Of a stretch of DNA of 64,000 bases, positions 8,457 to 16,642 are shown one piece after another. The stretch's first letter is position 1. Every line of letters begins with the position of its first letter. Source of the DNA: Micromonospora kangleipakensis (lineage in GTDB: Bacteria; Actinomycetota; Actinomycetes; Mycobacteriales; Micromonosporaceae); contig NZ_SHLD01000001.1 in NCBI RefSeq assembly GCF_004217615.1, positions 1,302,001 through 1,366,000 of the forward strand, in the 5' to 3' direction. The notes below the pieces were generated by a model. It ran no database searches and was not told the origin of the DNA. It worked only from the letters and a program-made list of their open reading frames with translations. Both the position numbers and the translations under genes were made by a program.

Positions 8457-8619
8457 GCCTTCCGGGGTCCCCCCAGGCCGGTCGGTCAAACCTGGGTCGC
8501 GCGCCGCCGGGCGGGAACCACGCATCGTCGACCCGCCGTGCGCCGGGACACCCGTTGGGTCGCGTTTCGGGCATCCGGGCCCGGGAAGGGATTCCTGGTA
8601 CCCCGAGAGGAGAACCGAA

Positions 8620-9168
8620 ATGGCAGCGACACTTCAGGGCAAGCGGATCGCCTTCCTGGCCGCCGACGGCGTGGAGGAGGTCGAGTACGTCAAGCCGCGC
8701 GAGGCGGTCGAGAACGTCGGCGCCCGGGTCGAGCTCGTCTCGCTCAAGTCGGGTTCGATCCAGTCCTTCAACCACCTCGACCACGGCAAGGCGTACGACG
8801 TGGACGTGACGGCGGCCGAGGCGGACGCCGGGGCGTACGACGCGCTGGTGCTGCCCGGTGGGGTGGCCAACCCGGACTTCCTGCGTACCGACGCGGACGC
8901 GGTCCGGTTCGTGCGGGCGTTCTTCGACGCCGGCAAGCCGGTCGGCGTGATCTGCCACGGCCCGTGGACGTTGATCGAGGCGGACGTGGTGCGCGGTCGC
9001 CGGTTGACCTCTTGGCCCAGTCTGCGCACCGACCTGACCAACGCCGGCGCCAGCTGGGTGGACGAGCAGGTGGTGACCGACAACGGGCTGGTCAGCAGCC
9101 GCAAGCCCGACGACCTGGCCGCCTTCTGCGGCAAGATCGTCGAGGAGTTCGCCGAGGGCCGGCACTGA
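8620..9168 (+). CDS. DJ-1/PfpI family protein (type 1 glutamine amidotransferase-like)
   Basis: 182 residues, the usual length for PfpI-type proteins. It carries the nucleophile elbow ICHGPW with Cys112 and His113, and the acidic partner in FLAADGVEEVEY (Glu19/Glu20). Members act as deglycases, chaperones or cysteine peptidases; sequence alone cannot choose. The ATG at 8620 is chosen over earlier in-frame codons because GAGAGGAG lies right upstream and the next residues are the family's first strand. It is divergent from the hldE-like operon. Confidence 0.9.
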   Translation: MAATLQGKRIAFLAADGVEEVEYVKPREAVENVGARVELVSLKSGSIQSFNHLDHGKAYDVDVTAAEADAGAYDALVLPGGVANPDFLRTDADAVRFVRAFFDAGKPVGVICHGPWTLIEADVVRGRRLTSWPSLRTDLTNAGASWVDEQVVTDNGLVSSRKPDDLAAFCGKIVEEFAEGRH

Positions 9169-9179
9169 CCTGCCGATTT

Positions 9180-9214
9180 CCCCCGCCGTCCGGGCATGTT
9201 CCGGGAGGCGGGGG
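9180..9214. terminator. Stem-loop between the PfpI-like gene and the MFS pump
   Basis: CCCCCGCC (9180-9187) pairs with GGCGGGGG (9207-9214), and CCGG/CCGG pairs inside the loop. The right arm runs into the G-rich ribosome-binding stretch of the next gene (GGGGGGAGAAGG), so the hairpin may terminate the upstream transcript or limit access to that site. Confidence 0.45.
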
Positions 9215-9226
9215 GGAGAAGGCGGG

Positions 9227-10903
9227 ATGACCACGGAAGCTCACGCTCGGCCGGTGCTGCACGCCCGCCAGATCCGCCTGCTGATGTTCGGCCTGATGAC
9301 CGGGATGCTGCTGGCCGCGCTGGACCAGACCATCGTCGGTACGGCGTTGCCCACCATCGTCGGCGAGCTGGGCGGGATCAACCACTACTCGTGGGTGGTG
9401 ACCGCGTACCTGCTCGCCTCCACCGCCTCGACCCCGCTGTACGGCAAGATGGCCGACCTGTACGGGCGTCGTCCGGTCTTCCTCTTCTCGATCGGCACCT
9501 TCCTGCTGGGCTCGCTGCTGGCCGGCCTGTCGCAGGACATGACCCAGCTGATCGTCACCCGGGGCGTGCAGGGGCTGGGCGCGGGTGGCCTGATGACGCT
9601 GGCGTTCACCATCATCTCGGACGTGGTGTCGCCCCGGGAGCGCGGCCGCTACCAGGGGCTCTTCGGCGCGGTCTTCGGGGTGTCGTCGGTGGCCGGGCCG
9701 TTGGTCGGTGGGTACTTCGCGGAGACCAACTGGCGCTGGATCTTCTACATCAACGTGCCGCTGGCGATCCTGGCGATCGTGGTCTGCTACCACGTCATGC
9801 GGCTGATCCCGTTCGAGCGGCGGGAGCACGCCATCGACTGGCTCGGCGCGGCGCTGCTGGTCGCCGGGGTGAGCTGCCTGCTGCTCGCGCTGAGCTGGGG
9901 TGGCAGCCAGTACGCCTGGGACTCGGGCGTGATCATCGGGCTCTTCGTGGCCGGCGCGGTGCTCGGCGTGCTCTTCGTGCTCCAGGAGGCCCGGGTCGCC
10001 GAGCCGATCCTGCCGCTGCGGCTGTTCCGCACCGCCACGTTCGCGCTGGCCAACTCGGCGGGTTTCGTGCTCGGTCTGGTGATGTTCGGGTCGATCATCT
10101 TCATCCCGCTCTACCTGCAGATCGTCAAGGGCGCCTCGCCGACCCGCAGCGGTCTGCTGATGCTGCCGATGATGGCGGGCATCATCATCACCTCGGTGCT
10201 GACCGGCCGGGCGATGAGCCGGATCGGGCGGTACAAGTGGTTCCCGGTGGTGGGATCGGCGGTGCTGCTCACCGGCATGCTGCTCTTCACCCGGCTGCAG
10301 GTGGACACGTCGCTCTGGGTGGCGTTCGGGTTCATGGTGGTGATCGGCGTCGGGCTGGGCCTCTGCATGCAGTCGCTGATCCTGGCCGTGCAGAACGCGG
10401 TGGACGTCCGGGACCTGGGGGCCGGCACCTCGTCGGCGACGTTCTTCCGGTCGCTGGGCGGGTCGTTCGGGGTGGCCATCCTCGGCGCGGTGCTGTCGTC
10501 GCAGCTCACCAAGCACCTCGCCGACCGGCTGCCGGCGGCGATCGCGCAGCTTCCGCCGGACCAGCGGGCCGCGGTGGCGGCCAGCGGCGGCGCCGACATC
10601 TCGATCAACGACCCGGCGACCATCCTCGCCCTGCCCGGCCCGGTCCGCGCCGCGATCCAGGCCTCGTTCGTCGACTCGCTGCACCTGGTCTTCCTGACCA
10701 CCGGGCTGATCGCCATCCTGGCCGTGCTGGTCACCCTGGCCCTGCCCGACCAGCAGCTGCGCGGCACCGGCCCGGAGGGCGCCACCGGCGGCGCCGACCC
10801 GCTCGGCGGCAAGGCCGCCGCCCCCGGCGGCAAGCCGCTGACCAGGGAGTCCCGGGAGGAAGCCGCCGCCGAGATGGAGGCCAAGTCCCAGACCATGCTG
10901 TGA
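9227..10903 (+). CDS. DHA2-type MFS drug:H+ antiporter (EmrB/QacA family)
   Basis: 558 residues, about 14 transmembrane helices. LDQTIVGTALPTIVGELGG near residue 35 is the DHA2 signature of helix 1, GKMADLYGRRPVFLFSIG is motif A, and RGVQGLGAGGLMTLAF lies in motif B. The cytoplasmic C-terminal tail of about 60 residues is Gly/Pro-rich and charged. It is predicted to export small hydrophobic or cationic compounds using the proton gradient; the substrate is unknown and no regulator sits next to it. Its start has a strong G-rich SD. It ends head-on against the NUDIX gene. Confidence 0.92.
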   Translation: MTTEAHARPVLHARQIRLLMFGLMTGMLLAALDQTIVGTALPTIVGELGGINHYSWVVTAYLLASTASTPLYGKMADLYGRRPVFLFSIGTFLLGSLLAGLSQDMTQLIVTRGVQGLGAGGLMTLAFTIISDVVSPRERGRYQGLFGAVFGVSSVAGPLVGGYFAETNWRWIFYINVPLAILAIVVCYHVMRLIPFERREHAIDWLGAALLVAGVSCLLLALSWGGSQYAWDSGVIIGLFVAGAVLGVLFVLQEARVAEPILPLRLFRTATFALANSAGFVLGLVMFGSIIFIPLYLQIVKGASPTRSGLLMLPMMAGIIITSVLTGRAMSRIGRYKWFPVVGSAVLLTGMLLFTRLQVDTSLWVAFGFMVVIGVGLGLCMQSLILAVQNAVDVRDLGAGTSSATFFRSLGGSFGVAILGAVLSSQLTKHLADRLPAAIAQLPPDQRAAVAASGGADISINDPATILALPGPVRAAIQASFVDSLHLVFLTTGLIAILAVLVTLALPDQQLRGTGPEGATGGADPLGGKAAAPGGKPLTRESREEAAAEMEAKSQTML

Positions 10904-10907
10904 CCCG

Positions 10908-10924
10908 CCGGCCAACCCGGCCGG
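10908..10924. terminator. Short stem-loop between convergent MFS and NUDIX genes
   Basis: CCGGCC / GGCCGG with a 5-nt loop (aaccc) directly after the MFS stop codon. It is short, so it may only help termination. Confidence 0.35.
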
Positions 10925-10932
10925 GGCTGGGG

Positions 10933-11424
10933 TTACTTCAGGATGAGGCGGTTGGTCTGTTCGAAGACGTCCAGGTCGGCGAGGGTCTCCGTGACGCTGG
11001 CGGAGAGCGGGGCGGGGAGCTCGTCCGGGTGGAAGAAGCCGGCGTCGTTGGTCTCGTCGGTGATCCTGAGCAGCTCGCCGTCCCACTCGTCGACCCGGAA
11101 CGCGGTGGTGAAGATCTGGTACCTGTGGCCGTACATGTTGGTGTGGGTGCGGTCCGGGCCGGTGTAGAGGGCGAACGCGCTGACCCGCAGGGCGCGCAGC
11201 CCGGTCTCCTCGCGTACCTCGCGGACGGCGCAGTCGGCGATCGACTCACCCAGCTCCATGGCGCCGGCCGGCAGCGCCCACTGGCCGTTGTCCGAGCGCT
11301 GGATCAGCAGCACCCGGGCGGCGTTGTCGCGGACCACCGCGCGGGCGCCGACGAACATCAGGGTGCGGTCACCGGCCAGGGCGCGGAGCTGCCCCACGTA
11401 CGAATCGGCCCAGGAGATGCTCAC
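10933..11424 (-). CDS. NUDIX hydrolase
   Basis: 163 residues with a complete Nudix box, G-x5-E-x7-REUxEExGU, seen as GAMELGESIADCAVREVREETGL (about 54-76), which binds Mg2+ and cleaves a nucleoside diphosphate linked to another moiety. The substrate cannot be told; the N-terminal strand FVGARAVVRDNAARVLLIQR is typical of the generic MutT-like group. The start is GTG 11424. There is no SD, but a TAAATT hexamer ends 6 nt upstream, so the message is probably leaderless. It is divergent from the acyl-CoA ligase gene across 83 bp. Confidence 0.9.
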   Translation of the reverse strand: MSISWADSYVGQLRALAGDRTLMFVGARAVVRDNAARVLLIQRSDNGQWALPAGAMELGESIADCAVREVREETGLRALRVSAFALYTGPDRTHTNMYGHRYQIFTTAFRVDEWDGELLRITDETNDAGFFHPDELPAPLSASVTETLADLDVFEQTNRLILK

Positions 11425-11430
11425 CCGGAC

Positions 11431-11436
11431 AATTTA
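11431..11436 (-). promoter_or_regulatory. -10 hexamer for a leaderless NUDIX transcript
   Basis: TAAATT on the minus strand, 6 nt before GTG 11424. The gene has no SD. Confidence 0.55.
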
Positions 11437-11494
11437 CGGCGGTTCGTCGAGGCCGACCGGTTTTCCAGGGTTCCCAAGGTGTGACCGCCGACAC

Positions 11495-11500
11495 TAGCTT
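11495..11500 (+). promoter_or_regulatory. -10 hexamer for a leaderless acyl-CoA ligase transcript
   Basis: TAGCTT ends 7 nt before ATG 11508, and no SD is present. Its position supports ATG 11508 over the in-frame GTG at 11481, which lies upstream of the hexamer. Confidence 0.55.
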
Positions 11501-11507
11501 GTTACCC

Positions 11508-13157
11508 ATGCGTAGCACGATGATGGACGCCCCTCTCCAGGTCGCCCGGATCCTCGAACACGGCTCCACCGTGCACGGCACGGCGGAGGTCGTGACCTGG
11601 ACCGGCGGCGAGCCCCGACGGATGTCGTACGCGGAGGTCGGGCGGACCGCCGCCCGGCTGGCCCACGCGCTGCGCGACGAGTGCGGGGTGACCGGTGACG
11701 AGCGGGTCGCCACGTTCATGTGGAACAACAACGAGCACCTGGTGGCGTACTTCGCCGTGCCCAGCATGGGCGCGGTGTTGCACACCCTCAACATCCGGCT
11801 CTTCCCCGACCAGGTCGTCTACATCGCCAACCATGCCGAGGACCGGGTGGTGCTGGTCGACTCGACGCTGATCCCGCTGCTCGCCCGGGTGATCGGCGAG
11901 CTGACCACGGTGCGGCACGTGGTGGTGGTAGGCGGCGGTGACCCGGCGCCGCTGGTGGCCGCGGCCGGCGACCGGATCGCCGTGCACCACTGGGACGCGC
12001 TGCTGGCCGACCGGCCGGAGACGTACGACTGGCCGGAGGTGGACGAGCGCGACGCCGCCGCCCTCTGCTACACCTCCGGGACCACCGGCAACCCCAAGGG
12101 CGTCGCCTACTCGCACCGTTCGATGTACCTGCACTCACTGCAGATCTGCATGCCGGAGGGCTTCGGTCTCGGGCCGACCGACCGCGAGCTGGCCATCGTG
12201 CCGATGTTCCACGCGATGTCGTGGGGGCTGCCCTACGCGGCGTTCCTCTCCGGCGCGTCGCTGATCATGCCGGACCGGTTCCTCCAGGCCGCCCCGATCG
12301 CCGAGATGATCGCCGCCGAGCGGCCCACCCTGGCCGGCGCGGTGCCGACCATCTGGACCGACCTGCTGGCGTACCTGGACAGCCACGACGTGGACACCTC
12401 CTCGCTCAAGGAGGTGATCGTCGGCGGTTCGGCCTGCCCGCCGGCGCTGATGCACGCCTTCCACGAGCGGCACCACATCGACGTCATCCACGCCTGGGGG
12501 ATGACCGAGATGTCGCCGCTCGGCTCGGTCTCCCGGCCGCCGGCCGGCGCGATCGGCGACGAGGCCTGGCGCTACCGGTACACGCAGGGCCGGGTGCCGG
12601 CCGGGGTCGCCGCGCGGATCGTCGGCCCGCTGGGCGAGCCGCTGCCCGCCGACGGGACCTCCGTCGGCGAGCTGGAGGTCCGCGGGCCGTGGGTGACCGC
12701 CCGGTACATCGGGGACGAGGCGCCGGACGAGGAGAAGTTCCGCGACGGCTGGCTGCGTACCGGCGACGTCGGCACGCTCTCGCCGGACGGCTACATCACC
12801 CTCAGCGACCGGGCCAAGGACGTGATCAAGTCGGGCGGGGAGTGGATCTCCTCGGTCGAGCTGGAGAACGCCCTGATGGCGCACCCGGCGGTGCTGGAGG
12901 CGTGCGTGGTGGGCGTGCCGGACGCGCGCTGGGACGAGCGGCCGCTGGCGACCGTGGTGGTCCGGGAGGGCGCGTCGGTGACGGCCGAGGAGCTGCGTGA
13001 CTTCCTGGCGAAGTCGGTGGCCCGCTGGCAGTTGCCCGAGCGGTGGGCGTTCATCGACGCGGTGCCGAAGACCAGCGTCGGCAAGTTCGACAAGAAGGTG
13101 GTCCGCTCCCGGTACGCCGACGGGGGCTTGGAGGTGCGCGAACTGACCGCGCCGTAA
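11508..13157 (+). CDS. Long-chain fatty acid--CoA ligase-type adenylate-forming enzyme
   Basis: 549 residues of the ANL superfamily; activates a carboxylic acid to an acyl-AMP and then its CoA thioester. Visible motifs are the P-loop YTSGTTGNPKGVAYSHR (about 185-201), HAWGMTEMSPLG (A5), DGWLRTGDVG (A7), DRAKDVIKSGGEWIS (A8) and the C-terminal PKTSVGKFDKK with the catalytic lysine. The best relatives are the medium/long-chain FadD-like group; chain length is not predictable. It stands alone, with a leaderless-type promoter and a strong terminator, and is divergent from NUDIX. Confidence 0.92.
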   Translation: MRSTMMDAPLQVARILEHGSTVHGTAEVVTWTGGEPRRMSYAEVGRTAARLAHALRDECGVTGDERVATFMWNNNEHLVAYFAVPSMGAVLHTLNIRLFPDQVVYIANHAEDRVVLVDSTLIPLLARVIGELTTVRHVVVVGGGDPAPLVAAAGDRIAVHHWDALLADRPETYDWPEVDERDAAALCYTSGTTGNPKGVAYSHRSMYLHSLQICMPEGFGLGPTDRELAIVPMFHAMSWGLPYAAFLSGASLIMPDRFLQAAPIAEMIAAERPTLAGAVPTIWTDLLAYLDSHDVDTSSLKEVIVGGSACPPALMHAFHERHHIDVIHAWGMTEMSPLGSVSRPPAGAIGDEAWRYRYTQGRVPAGVAARIVGPLGEPLPADGTSVGELEVRGPWVTARYIGDEAPDEEKFRDGWLRTGDVGTLSPDGYITLSDRAKDVIKSGGEWISSVELENALMAHPAVLEACVVGVPDARWDERPLATVVVREGASVTAEELRDFLAKSVARWQLPERWAFIDAVPKTSVGKFDKKVVRSRYADGGLEVRELTAP

Positions 13158-13224
13158 CACTTTCCGGCGTACCGTCGCCTGCACGGGTAGGGACGTGATT
13201 CGCAGAGAAGGCATCCCTCCCCAG

Positions 13225-13261
13225 GGGCGGCCCCGGCGTTCGCACCGCGCCGGGGCCGCCC
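13225..13261. terminator. Perfect 14-bp stem-loop after the acyl-CoA ligase
   Basis: GGGCGGCCCCGGCG pairs with CGCCGGGGCCGCCC around a 9-nt loop, 67 bp after the stop, between convergent genes. Confidence 0.75.
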
Positions 13262-13342
13262 GTCCTTGGGGCGACCCGCAGAACAATTGTCGCGAAACTT
13301 GTTCGCCTCTGTCTCGATGACGGAGAAATCCGTTTCGTGGTC

Positions 13343-14356
13343 CTACGTCTCGCTCGTGGTGATGAGCACCTTGCCGACCACGGAGCCCTCGACCGCCTTG
13401 TGGGCCGCCGCCGTCGCCCCCAGCGAGTAGTGGTGCAGCGGCAGGCCGGCCTCCTCGCCCACCCGGATCGCGCCCTGGGCCGCCGCCGCCGACACGTCCA
13501 CCACCGCCTGCGCCTTGGCGGCCGTCGGCGCGGTGTAGATCAGGACGAACTGCCACCGCGCGTTCGGCATCATCAGCGGCCGGATCGGCAGGGTCACCTC
13601 CGCGCCGCCGTCGTCGGCGTACACGCAGACCGCGCCGCCGCTCCGGAGGAGCTGGACGTCGTCGGCGGCGTTGCGCGCGGCGGAGACCTCGACGATGGTG
13701 TGCACCCCGTCGGGGACGATCTTGCGGACCTCCTCGACCACGTCCTGCTCCCGGTAGTTGATCACATGGGAGGCGCCGGCCGCCGCCGCGAGCTGCGCCT
13801 TCTCCGGGCTGCTCACCGTGGTGATGACGCAGGCGTCCGCCCACCGGGCGAGCTGGATCGCCGCGTTGCCCACCGCGCCCGCCCCGCCCTGCACCAGCAC
13901 CACGTGGTCGCTGAGCGCGCCCGCGTGCAGCCGGTCCGGCATGAACTCGCCGGCGGTCAGGCAGCGGTGCGCCGTCATGAACGGGATGCCCAGCGCGGCC
14001 CCCACGTCGAAGGAGGCGTCGCCGAGGAGTGCCGCGTGCCGGACCGGCACCACGGTGTACTCGGCGGCGGTGCCCCAGGGGCGCTGCCAGGCCGCCTCCC
14101 AGATCCAGACCCGCTCGCCGATCAGGTTCTGGTCGACCCCCTCGCCGACCGCCTCGACCACCCCGGCGCCGTCCTGGTCGGGGATCTGCCAGCCGCCCGC
14201 CACCGGCCAGGTGCGCCGGGCCTTCCAGTCCGTCGGGTTCACCCCCGACACGGCCATCCGCACCAGCACCTCGCCGGGGGCCGGCTCCGGTATCGGCCGG
14301 TCGACGAGCTGGAGCACCGAGGCGTCCCCGTTGCGTTCGTACACGATCGCCTTCAT
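13343..14356 (-). CDS. NADPH:quinone reductase-like medium-chain dehydrogenase/reductase (zinc-free)
   Basis: 337 residues. MKAIVYERNGDASVLQLVD opens the GroES-like domain and VQGGAGAVGNAAIQLARWA is the Rossmann NADPH loop. The structural and catalytic zinc cysteines of alcohol dehydrogenases are absent, which points to the quinone oxidoreductase branch that reduces quinones or enones with NADPH. The ATG at 14356 is preceded by GGAGGAGA; an in-frame ATG ten codons earlier would put that SD inside the coding sequence. It faces the acyl-CoA ligase tail to tail. Confidence 0.9.
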   Translation of the reverse strand: MKAIVYERNGDASVLQLVDRPIPEPAPGEVLVRMAVSGVNPTDWKARRTWPVAGGWQIPDQDGAGVVEAVGEGVDQNLIGERVWIWEAAWQRPWGTAAEYTVVPVRHAALLGDASFDVGAALGIPFMTAHRCLTAGEFMPDRLHAGALSDHVVLVQGGAGAVGNAAIQLARWADACVITTVSSPEKAQLAAAAGASHVINYREQDVVEEVRKIVPDGVHTIVEVSAARNAADDVQLLRSGGAVCVYADDGGAEVTLPIRPLMMPNARWQFVLIYTAPTAAKAQAVVDVSAAAAQGAIRVGEEAGLPLHHYSLGATAAAHKAVEGSVVGKVLITTSET

Positions 14357-14479
14357 CGCCGTCTCCTCCCCGCCGGACGCCGGCACCGCGGCCTGCCGTA
14401 CCCGGACGATCCCTGATCATTCCGATCCGGCCCGACCCGGAAACCGTACAACCAGGTAGTCGGCGGCAGGAGGGGTTAC

Positions 14480-14635
14480 ATGCGGGACGTACCGGTGGTG
14501 GAGCGGTCGCCTGCCCCGACGTGGGCCGCGACGGAGGCCGGCGGCCAGGAGCGGCCCGCGGACGAGCCGGTCCGGCCGCCCGACCCGGCGCCCCGGCGGT
14601 TCCTGCCGAGGTCCAGCCGGAGCCGGGCGGTCTGA
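14480..14635 (+). CDS. Small orphan protein, 51 residues
   Basis: Short reading frame between two leftward genes, with a strong site (GGCAGGAGGGG) 5-8 nt before its ATG, which is why it is listed. The product is Pro/Arg/Ala-rich (opens MRDVPVVERSPAP, ends PRSSRSRAV), with no hydrophobic segment and no recognised domain; it is probably disordered. Codon third positions are G/C-rich, but so are those of non-coding frames here. It could be chance; the ribosome site is the main support. Confidence 0.4.
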   Translation: MRDVPVVERSPAPTWAATEAGGQERPADEPVRPPDPAPRRFLPRSSRSRAV

Positions 14636-14663
14636 GCGCGGTCTCTCGGGTGTCAGGCGCGGT

Positions 14664-15317
14664 TCAGCCGAGCCGCTCCACGACCTCCGGGGTGAGCGCG
14701 TCGACCGAGGGCAGCAGCACGGCCGCGAGTGCCGCCGCGTCCGGGTCCAGCGGGTAGGAGCCGTGCGGGATCGCCACCACCCGCATGCCGGCGGCGGCCG
14801 CGGAGCGTACCCCGTTCGAGGAGTCCTCGACCGCCACGCAGCGGGTCGGGTCGACGCCGAGCCGCGCGGCGACGGCGAGCCAGACGTCCGGCGCCGGCTT
14901 GCCCCGGGCGGTCTCCTCGGTGGACAGCGTCGCGCCGAAGGCGTCGGCCAGGCCGGTGGCGGCCAGCGCCGCCGCGATCAGCCGGGTGGGGGAGGAGCTG
15001 GCCAGCCCCAGCCGCCACCGCGCGGCCATCCGGCGGACCACCGCGTCGGCGTCGTCGATCAGCGGTACGCGCTCCGCGTACCGCCGGGTCATCTCCGCGA
15101 TCACCTCGGTGGCGACCAGCTCGGGACTCCGGTCGACGCCCAGCTCGTCGCTGAGGTAGGCGGCCCACTCGCCGGTGCTCATCCCCATCAGCCGGCGCTG
15201 GGTGTCGGACTGCCAGGTGCCGCCGTGCGCGGCCACGTACGCCCGCCGGACCTCTTCCCAGACCGGCTCGGAGTCCACGATCACGCCGTCCAGGTCGAAG
15301 AGCACCGCGTCCACCAT
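14664..15317 (-). CDS. HAD superfamily phosphatase (beta-phosphoglucomutase/CbbY-like)
   Basis: 217-residue phosphohydrolase or mutase. FDLDGVIVDSEP (7-18) is motif I with the nucleophile Asp and the helper Asp two residues on. LASSSPTRLI gives motif II, KPAPDVWL supplies the lysine of motif III, and VAVEDSSNGVRSAAAAGM is motif IV with the metal-binding acidic pair. The cap domain lies at about 16-85, as in sugar-phosphate phosphatases. The substrate is unknown. The ATG at 15317 is followed at once by the family's first strand. Confidence 0.9.
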   Translation of the reverse strand: MVDAVLFDLDGVIVDSEPVWEEVRRAYVAAHGGTWQSDTQRRLMGMSTGEWAAYLSDELGVDRSPELVATEVIAEMTRRYAERVPLIDDADAVVRRMAARWRLGLASSSPTRLIAAALAATGLADAFGATLSTEETARGKPAPDVWLAVAARLGVDPTRCVAVEDSSNGVRSAAAAGMRVVAIPHGSYPLDPDAAALAAVLLPSVDALTPEVVERLG

Positions 15318-15366
15318 GAGCCCATCCTGCCCGAACCGGCGACTGCCCTCCCGGCGGCGGGTCGGC

Positions 15367-15627
15367 TCAGGTCAGGAAGGGCGCCCACTCCCGGATCTTG
15401 ACGATCTCGACGCCGGGCGTGGTGTAGTACGGGTCGGCGGCCAGCAGCCGGTCCAGTGCCGGCCGGTCCGGCACGTCGAAGACCAGCACGGCGCCCGAGT
15501 CGTCGGCGAGCGGCCCGGAGATCCGTACCTTGCCCTCGGCGTGCAGGGCGGTGATCCGCTCCCGGTGGGCCGATCGGGCGGCGAACCGCTCCGGTGCGTC
15601 GGTGAAGGCGAGTTCCACGATCCACAT
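15367..15627 (-). CDS. YciI family protein
   Basis: 86 residues, a ferredoxin-like dimeric alpha-beta barrel. The His-Asp style core is seen in HREHRITALHAEGKV-like spacing (AHRERITALHAEGKVRISGP) and FDVPDRPALDRLLAADPY. Family members are small, mostly uncharacterised; some are lactonase or dehydrochlorinase related. The ATG at 15627 lies 7 nt after a TAGCGT hexamer, so it is likely leaderless. Short distances to the HAD gene downstream suggest possible read-through. Confidence 0.85.
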   Translation of the reverse strand: MWIVELAFTDAPERFAARSAHRERITALHAEGKVRISGPLADDSGAVLVFDVPDRPALDRLLAADPYYTTPGVEIVKIREWAPFLT

Positions 15628-15634
15628 GCCGGGG

Positions 15635-15640
15635 ACGCTA
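15635..15640 (-). promoter_or_regulatory. -10 hexamer for a leaderless YciI transcript
   Basis: TAGCGT on the minus strand with a 7-nt gap to ATG 15627; no SD. Confidence 0.5.
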
Positions 15641-15672
15641 CGCCCTCCGGCGCCCGGTGGACCGGCCGGTGG

Positions 15673-16539
15673 TCAGCTCGGCCGGGCTGCGGACAGGCCG
15701 ATCGGGCTCTGCCTCGGGATGATGGTGCGGCAGCGGCGGGCGATCGGTTCGAGCAGTTCGCGCAGCCGCTCCGTACGCTCGGCGCCGAGCGCCCGCCACG
15801 GGCCGGCGGCGGCCCGGTCGGTGGCCTCCTCGACCGCGCGGAACGCCTCGCTGCCGTACGCGGTCGGCTCCCACTCGGCGGTCAGCCAGCCGCGGGCCAC
15901 CAGCCGCTCCTCGGCGGCGGCCCACTCCTCGTCGGTCCACCCCCGGGCCGGCTGGTGGAACTCCCGGGACTGGTCGACCCGGCAGCGCCAGGCCAGCACC
16001 TCGACCGGGTCCAGCCCGGTGGTGACCAGGGCGGCGACGTGCCCGTCGCCCCGGTTCTCGCGCAGCGTGGTGGCCGCCTGCCAGAGCCGGGCCAGCGGGT
16101 ACTCGCCGGCCGGCAGGGCGGCGTTGACCGCGCCGAGCACCCGGCCGGCGGTCTCCACCTGCCCGGCGGCCGCCTCCAGCAGCTCGGCGGCCTCGACGAG
16201 ATGGGCTTCCGGCAGCTCGTAGGTGAACTCGGCGAGTGCCTGGACGGCGCCGGTGAGCCGGGCCCGGAGCGCCTCCTCCGGGGTGGCCAGCCGCCACACC
16301 GAGGGCAGCGCCCGGGCGACCATCCGGGGCGCGAAGCTGAAGAACGCGGCGATCACCGGCGGGGCGGGCGTCGGGCCGAGCGGGGCGGCCCGGCCGGCGA
16401 AGTAGCCCCGCCAGTAGCCGCGCAGCCCGACCGCCTCGTACGCGGCCCGGGCGCGCGGGTGGAAGTAGGTCACCGCGTGGACCGGCTCGAAGTGCGTCCA
16501 CATCACCCGGGCCAGCCCGGGATCCTCCAGCGCCGCCAC
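15673..16539 (-). CDS. SCO6745-family helical/HTH-like protein
   Basis: 288 residues, nearly all helical. Patterns such as HFEPVHAVTYFHPRARAAYE near the start, RGYFAGRAAPLGP, AFFSFAPRMVARALP and HQPARGWTDEEWAAAEERL match a conserved actinomycete family named after S. coelicolor SCO6745. The last third carries a winged-helix-like segment. Biochemical role is unknown; DNA binding is only a family-level suggestion. GTG 16539 is preferred because GGGGAGG ends 5 nt before it; the GTG two codons earlier lies on top of that site. Confidence 0.75.
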   Translation of the reverse strand: MAALEDPGLARVMWTHFEPVHAVTYFHPRARAAYEAVGLRGYWRGYFAGRAAPLGPTPAPPVIAAFFSFAPRMVARALPSVWRLATPEEALRARLTGAVQALAEFTYELPEAHLVEAAELLEAAAGQVETAGRVLGAVNAALPAGEYPLARLWQAATTLRENRGDGHVAALVTTGLDPVEVLAWRCRVDQSREFHQPARGWTDEEWAAAEERLVARGWLTAEWEPTAYGSEAFRAVEEATDRAAAGPWRALGAERTERLRELLEPIARRCRTIIPRQSPIGLSAARPS

Positions 16540-16642
16540 GTGCACCTCCCCGTCGGTGGCAAGTCACCGTGGGCGGATGGTGCCGCCCACGGTGACCATG
16601 AACCTACTGCCGGTAGGTGACCGGACGGAAGACCGGTGTGAC

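Noticed and set aside
13281..13304. GAACAA...TTGTTC inverted repeat as a possible LexA/SOS box
   Set aside because: Arm spacing is 12 nt, longer than the actinobacterial SOS box, and the nearby genes are not SOS genes. It may be a chance repeat.
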